The notes below the pieces were generated by a model. It saw nothing but the letters and a program-made list of their open reading frames with translations. It made no database searches and was not told where the DNA came from. Made by a program: the position numbers and the translations under genes. From Acidobacteriota bacterium (GTDB lineage Bacteria > Acidobacteriota > Vicinamibacteria > Vicinamibacterales > CAVVIG01), in NCBI GenBank assembly GCA_025463215.1, contig JAOBWF010000300.1:1-64000 (forward strand): a stretch of 64,000 nucleotides of DNA, given 5' to 3'. Numbering within the stretch: the stretch's first letter is position 1; each line of letters starts with the position of its first letter. Of this stretch, positions 59,650-64,000 are shown piece by piece.

Positions 59650-60822
59650 ATGACTCGATCGTGGAGCGATAACGACGGCGTGACGGCACTGAGCCGCGCC
59701 GCCGACAGCCTGGCGGCGCTGGCCGAGGCGATCCCGGCGCGCGGACAGGTTGCGCCATCGATCGACACGTCGGCCGCAGAACTGCCGATTCAGAACCTGC
59801 CGGCGCATGTCAGGTTCGCGAGAATCTGGGAGCAGCGGCGCGCGTCGGTGCTGGCATCGGCCGAGTCGCGCCGGTGCCCGCTTTGCGGCGCCGCCGAGAG
59901 CCGCACCTGGTTCCTCACTCAGGACGGTTACCGCTACGACATCTGCGACCAATGCCGGATGATTTACATTCCCGAAGTGGTCCCGATGGCCGCCTGGGAT
60001 CGTTACTTCGCAGATATTCCCGACGCGCGCGAGCATCTCCGAAGCCAGATGGCCGCGACCATCACCGTGGACGCGCTCGACGCGCACCGGGTACGGTTCA
60101 GCCGGTACTTCGAGCTGATCGAACGGCACGGCGCGGCCCTGCGTGGCGCGCGGCTGCTCGACATCGGCACCTACACGGGCGGCGCGCTCAAGATTGCGGC
60201 CGAGCGATCGCTCGAGCCGGAGGGCGTCGAAGGGCTCGAGGAGGCGGTCCAGTTCTGCCGCGCTCACCGGCCCGAGCTCCGCGTCACTCTCGGACACGCC
60301 GAAGCGCTGCCCGAGCCGGTGCGGCGCCAGGGCTTCGATCTCGTGACGATGTGGGAGACGCTGGAACACACGTTCGATCCGATGCGGGCACTGGCTGGCG
60401 CGTGGCAGGCGTTGAAAGCGGGCGGCCTGCTCGGACTGACCGTGCCGAACGGCCGCAACGTGCAGTGCTCGGTGCTGCGCGACTACTGTTTTTTTGCGTA
60501 CGGCGGCTATCAGGGCATCGGCCACGTGAATCTGTTCACGCCCGAGACGCTCGCCGACGTGCTCGATCGAAGCGGCTTCGACCTCGTATATCTCGAAACG
60601 GAGTTCAGTACCGACTGGCGGCAGATGGCGTACTACCTGCAGCTGCGCTTCGAACGGATCTACTGCTACCGGAATCTGGTGCGGCACGGCGAGTTCACGC
60701 GCAATCCCGAGCCCTCGCTCGGGGTGATACTGAACTGGCTGTCGCCGGCGCTGACGAGGATCGAGAATGCGCTGCAGGCCGGCCCTATAGCATTTGCATT
60801 GGCGAGGAAGCGGCCTCGCTGA
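59650..60822 (+). CDS. SAM-dependent methyltransferase with zinc ribbon (plus strand)
   Basis: 390 residues. ATG 59650 is chosen because GGAGG stands seven bases upstream; an in-frame ATG at 59623 and TTG at 59620 lack such a site. CPLC (76-79) and CDQC (99-102) make a zinc ribbon. LLDIGTYTGGALK (169-181) is an unusual SAM loop with Tyr-Thr in place of the usual glycine-rich turn. MWETLEHTFDPM is motif IV and GGLLGLTVPNGRNVQ a late strand. The layout matches the zinc-ribbon methyltransferase at 36840. One of two plus-strand genes; its last 38 bases overlap the convergent radical SAM gene. Confidence 0.82.
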   Translation: MTRSWSDNDGVTALSRAADSLAALAEAIPARGQVAPSIDTSAAELPIQNLPAHVRFARIWEQRRASVLASAESRRCPLCGAAESRTWFLTQDGYRYDICDQCRMIYIPEVVPMAAWDRYFADIPDAREHLRSQMAATITVDALDAHRVRFSRYFELIERHGAALRGARLLDIGTYTGGALKIAAERSLEPEGVEGLEEAVQFCRAHRPELRVTLGHAEALPEPVRRQGFDLVTMWETLEHTFDPMRALAGAWQALKAGGLLGLTVPNGRNVQCSVLRDYCFFAYGGYQGIGHVNLFTPETLADVLDRSGFDLVYLETEFSTDWRQMAYYLQLRFERIYCYRNLVRHGEFTRNPEPSLGVILNWLSPALTRIENALQAGPIAFALARKRPR

Positions 60823-62302
60823 AGCTGGCGATCGGCGGCACGTCGATCGCCGAGCCGTGCGGTGCGATGCAGCCCCAGACGCCGTAGTCGTGCGTCAGTT
60901 TGTTGCAGAGCGACTGGCCATAGGCGAACAGCTCCTTGAACCGGTCGCGCGGCACGTCGCAGAACAGCCGCGCCTGCGAGGCGATCTCGCCGATCTTCCG
61001 CCACTCCATCGGATCGTCGCGATCGATCGAGCCCTTGGCACGCAACTGGTCGTAGTCCGGCGAGCCTGGCAGCGGAATATACCAGTTGAACCCCGCCACC
61101 GGCGGCTTGTGCCGTTTGATGAAATCAATCGACGCGAGAATGTCTTCTTCGCGCTCGCCGGGATAGCCCATCAGCATGCTGGCGGTGTACGGAACGTCCA
61201 TCTCGCGATGGAGTGACGCCGCTTTCTCGTTGTCGGAAACCTTGCAGTCCTTCACCATCGCCTTCAGCACGCGGTCGCTGTTGCTCTCGAATCCGTAGAG
61301 CAGGTGCGCGCAGCCGGCCGAAACCAGCTCGCTCATCAGCTTGCGGCTGATCTGATTCGGACGGATGCAGCCATTCCACCGGATCCGACGATCGAGACCG
61401 CGGCGCCGCATCAACTCGGAGAACTCGTACAGCAGCGGCTGATTGTTCCCGATCGTGCTGTCCATGAAGTAGAAGGAGTCGATACCGCACGTCGCCATCA
61501 GGTATTCGACTTCGTCGACGAGATATTCTGCCGAATGAAACCGGACCGTCGACAGCGCGTTGTAAGCACAGAAGGCGCACCGGTATACGCACCCTCGGCC
61601 CATCAGAATGTCGAGACTGCTCGCCAGGAAGGTGCGGAACTTGGCGCGATTTGGACGGGCGTAGAACTGATAGTTGACGAGATGATAGTCGGGGAACGGC
61701 AGCGAGTCGAGGTCGTGTAATACCTCGCTCTTGTCCGGGAAGAGCAGCGTTCCGGTCTTGGCCGCGCCGGTCGAGCGCGTCTCCGTGAGCGCGAACGCCT
61801 TCTTCGTGTCGTGGCCGAGCACGCCGGGAATCGTGCGGGGGTCGGCACCGTCGCAGAACTTCGCGAGGCTGATCTCCGCTTCACCGATGAAGACATGGTC
61901 GAATTCGAGGTTCTTCAGCGTCAGCGCTGGCTCGGTCGAGGCGTGGATGCCGCCGGCGATGAACGTCGTCCTCAGCCCCGCTTTGGTGCATACCTGGCGG
62001 GCGAACCGGACCAGCCGCTGCACTTCGACATAGTGGATCGAAAAAAATCCCATGCCGATGATGTCGGGCTGAAACCGACGGATCTGATCCGCGAACTGCT
62101 CGAGGGTGGCGTCAAGGTTGCCGCGGTTCGTCACCAGCCGCTCGATGAGGTCGACGACGCAGACGTCGTGACCCTGCTTGCGCAGCAAGGTGCCCAGCAG
62201 GACCAGCGAATACGGCGCGCAGCGCCATTCGTTCTCCAAGTCGTCGTGGACCACGTTCTCGTCGTGGAAATTCCACGGCTGGCATAACATCACACGGGCC
62301 AT
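60785..62302 (-). CDS. Radical SAM protein with N-terminal B12-binding-type domain, copy 2
   Basis: 505 residues, ATG 62302 after an AGGAAAGG ribosome-binding site. Residues 1-145 are the cobalamin-type domain (ARVMLCQPWNF, LLGTLLRKQGHDVCVVDL, IIGMGFFSIHYV, FIAGGIHAS, VFIGEAE), without DxHxxG. GRGCVYRCAFCAY gives the cluster cysteines at 238, 242, 245. FYFMDSTIGNN, HLLYGFESNSDRVLKAM, SMLMGYPGEREEDI and YIPLPGSPDY are class features. The target is unknown; the placing next to export and methyltransferase genes suggests tailoring of a sugar or lipid. Confidence 0.85.
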   Translation of the reverse strand: MARVMLCQPWNFHDENVVHDDLENEWRCAPYSLVLLGTLLRKQGHDVCVVDLIERLVTNRGNLDATLEQFADQIRRFQPDIIGMGFFSIHYVEVQRLVRFARQVCTKAGLRTTFIAGGIHASTEPALTLKNLEFDHVFIGEAEISLAKFCDGADPRTIPGVLGHDTKKAFALTETRSTGAAKTGTLLFPDKSEVLHDLDSLPFPDYHLVNYQFYARPNRAKFRTFLASSLDILMGRGCVYRCAFCAYNALSTVRFHSAEYLVDEVEYLMATCGIDSFYFMDSTIGNNQPLLYEFSELMRRRGLDRRIRWNGCIRPNQISRKLMSELVSAGCAHLLYGFESNSDRVLKAMVKDCKVSDNEKAASLHREMDVPYTASMLMGYPGEREEDILASIDFIKRHKPPVAGFNWYIPLPGSPDYDQLRAKGSIDRDDPMEWRKIGEIASQARLFCDVPRDRFKELFAYGQSLCNKLTHDYGVWGCIAPHGSAIDVPPIASFSEAASSPMQML

Positions 62303-62313
62303 GAGCTGCCTTT

Positions 62314-62335
62314 CCTGAAGATCGTACGCTTCAGG
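62314..62335. other. Short inverted repeat in the leader of the radical SAM gene
   Basis: CCTGAAG (62314-62320) and CTTCAGG (62329-62335) can form a seven-base stem with an eight-base loop. On the plus strand it is followed by TTCA and a run of seven T (62340-62346), so it could end plus-strand transcription; on the minus strand it lies just before the ribosome-binding site at 62302. TAGAAT on the minus strand (about 62354-62359) is a possible -10 box, but no good -35 was found. Confidence 0.35.
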
Positions 62336-62378
62336 TTCATTTTTTTGAACACTGTATTCTAACCCGGAAGCTGCCGAT

Positions 62379-64000
62379 CTACGGCGCGATGGACGGGCTG
62401 GCTGGGTCGCCGAGCCCCCACTCCGCGTCGACCACCACGCCGGTTCCGGTACCGACGATGCCTGCGCCGCGCACGACGATTTCGATCGCCCTCGACAGGC
62501 ATGTGTAGACCTCGGGGTTGAGCGAGAAATACCTCGTCTGTTCGCGGTCGTAATACCCTTCGCGAGCGACCATCACGGTCACGGTATAGGTGCCGTTGGC
62601 CAAGCCGAGCCTGGGCAGGCGCACGCGAATCGTGCCGCGGCGTGCCTGCGCGGTATCGAACAGCAGGTCCCGCGAAATGGTTCGACAGGTGTCGAGCACG
62701 CCGTCGCGGTGGAATGCCAGGAGCACCTGCGAGTGCTCACAGAGGTCCGGCTGATTGATCCGGTACGCAATCAGGATGTTGGCCGGCGAGCCATGGTCGA
62801 AGGTGTGCGATTCCTCGCCACCGTCGAGCGTGGAACGCACCTCGTCCACCACGATCGCGCCTGTCCCGTGGCGACCGGAGGTGTTGACCTCGCCGGTCGA
62901 GGCCGCCTGCGGCAGCGCATCCTGAAGGCGAACCACATGGCGGGTCCATTCGCCCCGGGACCCGGGCAGAGGCCCGAGCGACAACTCCTGACGGCCGATA
63001 AAGACACGCAGCTCTAATGCCGCCGCTTCGGCCGACCAGTATTGCAGCGACAGCGCCATGTCCGGACGTGTCAGATCCAGGCTTCCGGTCTCGAATACAC
63101 CGGCGATCTTGTGAAACGGCGACCCATAGTTCAGCATCGGGCGTGCGCGCCGGCCCTGCCAATCGAGCACGGGTCCCCAACAGGTTCCTTCCTGCTGCAG
63201 GTGCGATCCACGGCGTTCGTCGAACGCCCGCTCGTCGAGCGGCAGTTCCGCGGCGTGGCCGTCGGCCGATCCGAGGGTCACCGCCGAGAAGTACACCGGT
63301 GACGGCTGCGGCCGGTTTTCCTGGGCATAAACTTCCACGAGCAACGGCGTGGATGGCTTCGATTCGGCCGGAGCGGCTTGCAGGCTGCTGGCTCGTTCCT
63401 GCTTTCGCAGCCGCAGGCGATTCTCCTCCTGCTGCCGCACCGAATCCTCGTAACCCTTGACGACGTTCTTGCTCGCGCCGTCCATCAACACGCGGCCGCG
63501 ATCGATCCAGACAGCCCTGCCACACAGATTCACCGCTGAGTAGATGTCGTGCGTGACCAGCAGGAGCGTCGTACCGTCCCGTTCGCACAACGTCCGGATG
63601 CGTTCATAGCTCTTATGCGCAAAATAGGCGTCACCGACGCCAAGCACTTCGTCGAGCACCAGCAGGTCAGGAGTGATGGCGGTCGAAGCGGAAAACATGA
63701 GCCGCACCGTCATCCCTGTGGAGTAGGTCTTCATCGGCTGGTCGATGTATTCCTCGATCTCGGCGAATTCCACCACATCGTCGCACCGGCGTCGCGCCTC
63801 GGCGCCGGTGAGGCCGAGTTGCGCGAAATACGCGTAGACGTTTTCGCGCCCGGTGAAATCGGGATGAAACCCGGTGCCGATCTGCAGCAGCGCGTGCGCG
63901 GTGCCGCTGACCGCGAGCGAGCCCGACGTCGGCTCGATGACGCCGGTCACCAGTTTCAGAAACGTGCTCTTGCCGGCGCCGTTCCTGCCAATGATCGCGA
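62379..64000 (-). CDS. ABC transporter ATPase for polysaccharide export (Wzt-like) with two C-terminal beta domains; 5' end outside window
   Basis: 540 residues visible. GRNGAGKST (visible residues 4-12) is Walker A, YSTGMTVRLMFSAS the signature, LLVLDEVLGVGD Walker B, and LLVTHD the switch His. A charged linker (about 190-225) leads to two beta-rich parts: about 235-370 (GPVLDWQGRRARPMLNYG, ELRVFIGRQEL) and about 395-515 (HTFDHGSPANILIAYRI, LPRLGLANGTYTVTV). The last resembles the Wzt C-domain that reads the modified end of the chain. With ~40 missing residues the protein is near 580, longer than usual Wzt. It pairs with the permease at 20105. Confidence 0.9.
   Translation of the reverse strand, partial: AIIGRNGAGKSTFLKLVTGVIEPTSGSLAVSGTAHALLQIGTGFHPDFTGRENVYAYFAQLGLTGAEARRRCDDVVEFAEIEEYIDQPMKTYSTGMTVRLMFSASTAITPDLLVLDEVLGVGDAYFAHKSYERIRTLCERDGTTLLLVTHDIYSAVNLCGRAVWIDRGRVLMDGASKNVVKGYEDSVRQQEENRLRLRKQERASSLQAAPAESKPSTPLLVEVYAQENRPQPSPVYFSAVTLGSADGHAAELPLDERAFDERRGSHLQQEGTCWGPVLDWQGRRARPMLNYGSPFHKIAGVFETGSLDLTRPDMALSLQYWSAEAAALELRVFIGRQELSLGPLPGSRGEWTRHVVRLQDALPQAASTGEVNTSGRHGTGAIVVDEVRSTLDGGEESHTFDHGSPANILIAYRINQPDLCEHSQVLLAFHRDGVLDTCRTISRDLLFDTAQARRGTIRVRLPRLGLANGTYTVTVMVAREGYYDREQTRYFSLNPEVYTCLSRAIEIVVRGAGIVGTGTGVVVDAEWGLGDPASPSIAP

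Noticed and set aside
62314-62346. Strong factor-independent terminator
   Set aside because: The stem is only seven base pairs with a four-base spacer before the T run, and it does not follow any plus-strand gene directly; kept only as a weak inverted repeat.

Overview
The window is most of one very large surface-polysaccharide locus from a high-GC Gram-negative-type bacterium. GC-rich codon third positions, frequent GTG starts and the mix of genes (heparinase-fold proteins, two-domain oxidoreductase, several asparagine synthase homologues, very large membrane glycosyltransferase-like proteins) would fit an Acidobacteriota genome such as Vicinamibacteria. That placement is a guess from style: there is no rRNA or other marker gene here. 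No tRNA, CRISPR array, insertion sequence or phage gene was seen.

Nearly everything is on the minus strand and reads from 64000 down to 1. At the right end (upstream) is the Wzt-type ABC ATPase (62379-64000, cut by the window edge). Next come a B12-domain radical SAM protein, methyltransferases, a tandem pair of unrecognised paralogues (57058-58820), the third asparagine synthase homologue, a family 2 glycosyltransferase, a toroid-fold protein, the second asparagine synthase homologue and a polytopic GT-C-like protein. The middle (31.6-47 kb) holds a second radical SAM protein, a 1274-residue membrane protein, a nucleotide-sugar block (LegB-like dehydratase, nucleotidyltransferase, Rmd-like reductase), polyprenyl-phosphate glycosyltransferases and two more membrane proteins. 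The left-middle (20-31.6 kb) has wecB, two heparinase II/III-fold proteins, a two-domain oxidoreductase, a glycosyltransferase-methyltransferase fusion and the Wzm-type permease. The left part (1-20 kb) has the first asparagine synthase homologue, three GT4 enzymes, a WbpB/WbpE/WbpD-like set, a sulfotransferase, a NodB-type deacetylase, more glycosyltransferases and the start of a WecA/MraY-type initiating transferase.

Read together: an initiating phosphoglycosyltransferase loads a lipid carrier; soluble GT4 and GT2 enzymes build a chain from UDP-ManNAc, a probable 2,3-diamino uronate and a 6-deoxysugar; amidotransferases, methyltransferases, a deacetylase and a sulfotransferase decorate it; Wzm/Wzt export it. 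Membrane GT2 plus GT-C-like proteins suggest further sugars added outside from polyprenyl-phosphate donors. No Wzx/Wzy pair was recognised.

Most minus-strand genes overlap by 1 or 4 bases (TGATG, ATGA, GTGA), so starts were mainly set by these overlaps. Only two genes are on the plus strand (1148-3067 and 59650-60822); each starts within 40 bases of a divergent gene and overlaps the 3' end of a convergent one.

The least explained features are: a ~100-residue beta-rich module that appears to recur in an oxidoreductase and at the C-termini of otherwise different membrane proteins; a membrane protein family present both as a neighbouring split pair and as one fused giant; and the tandem unknown pair.
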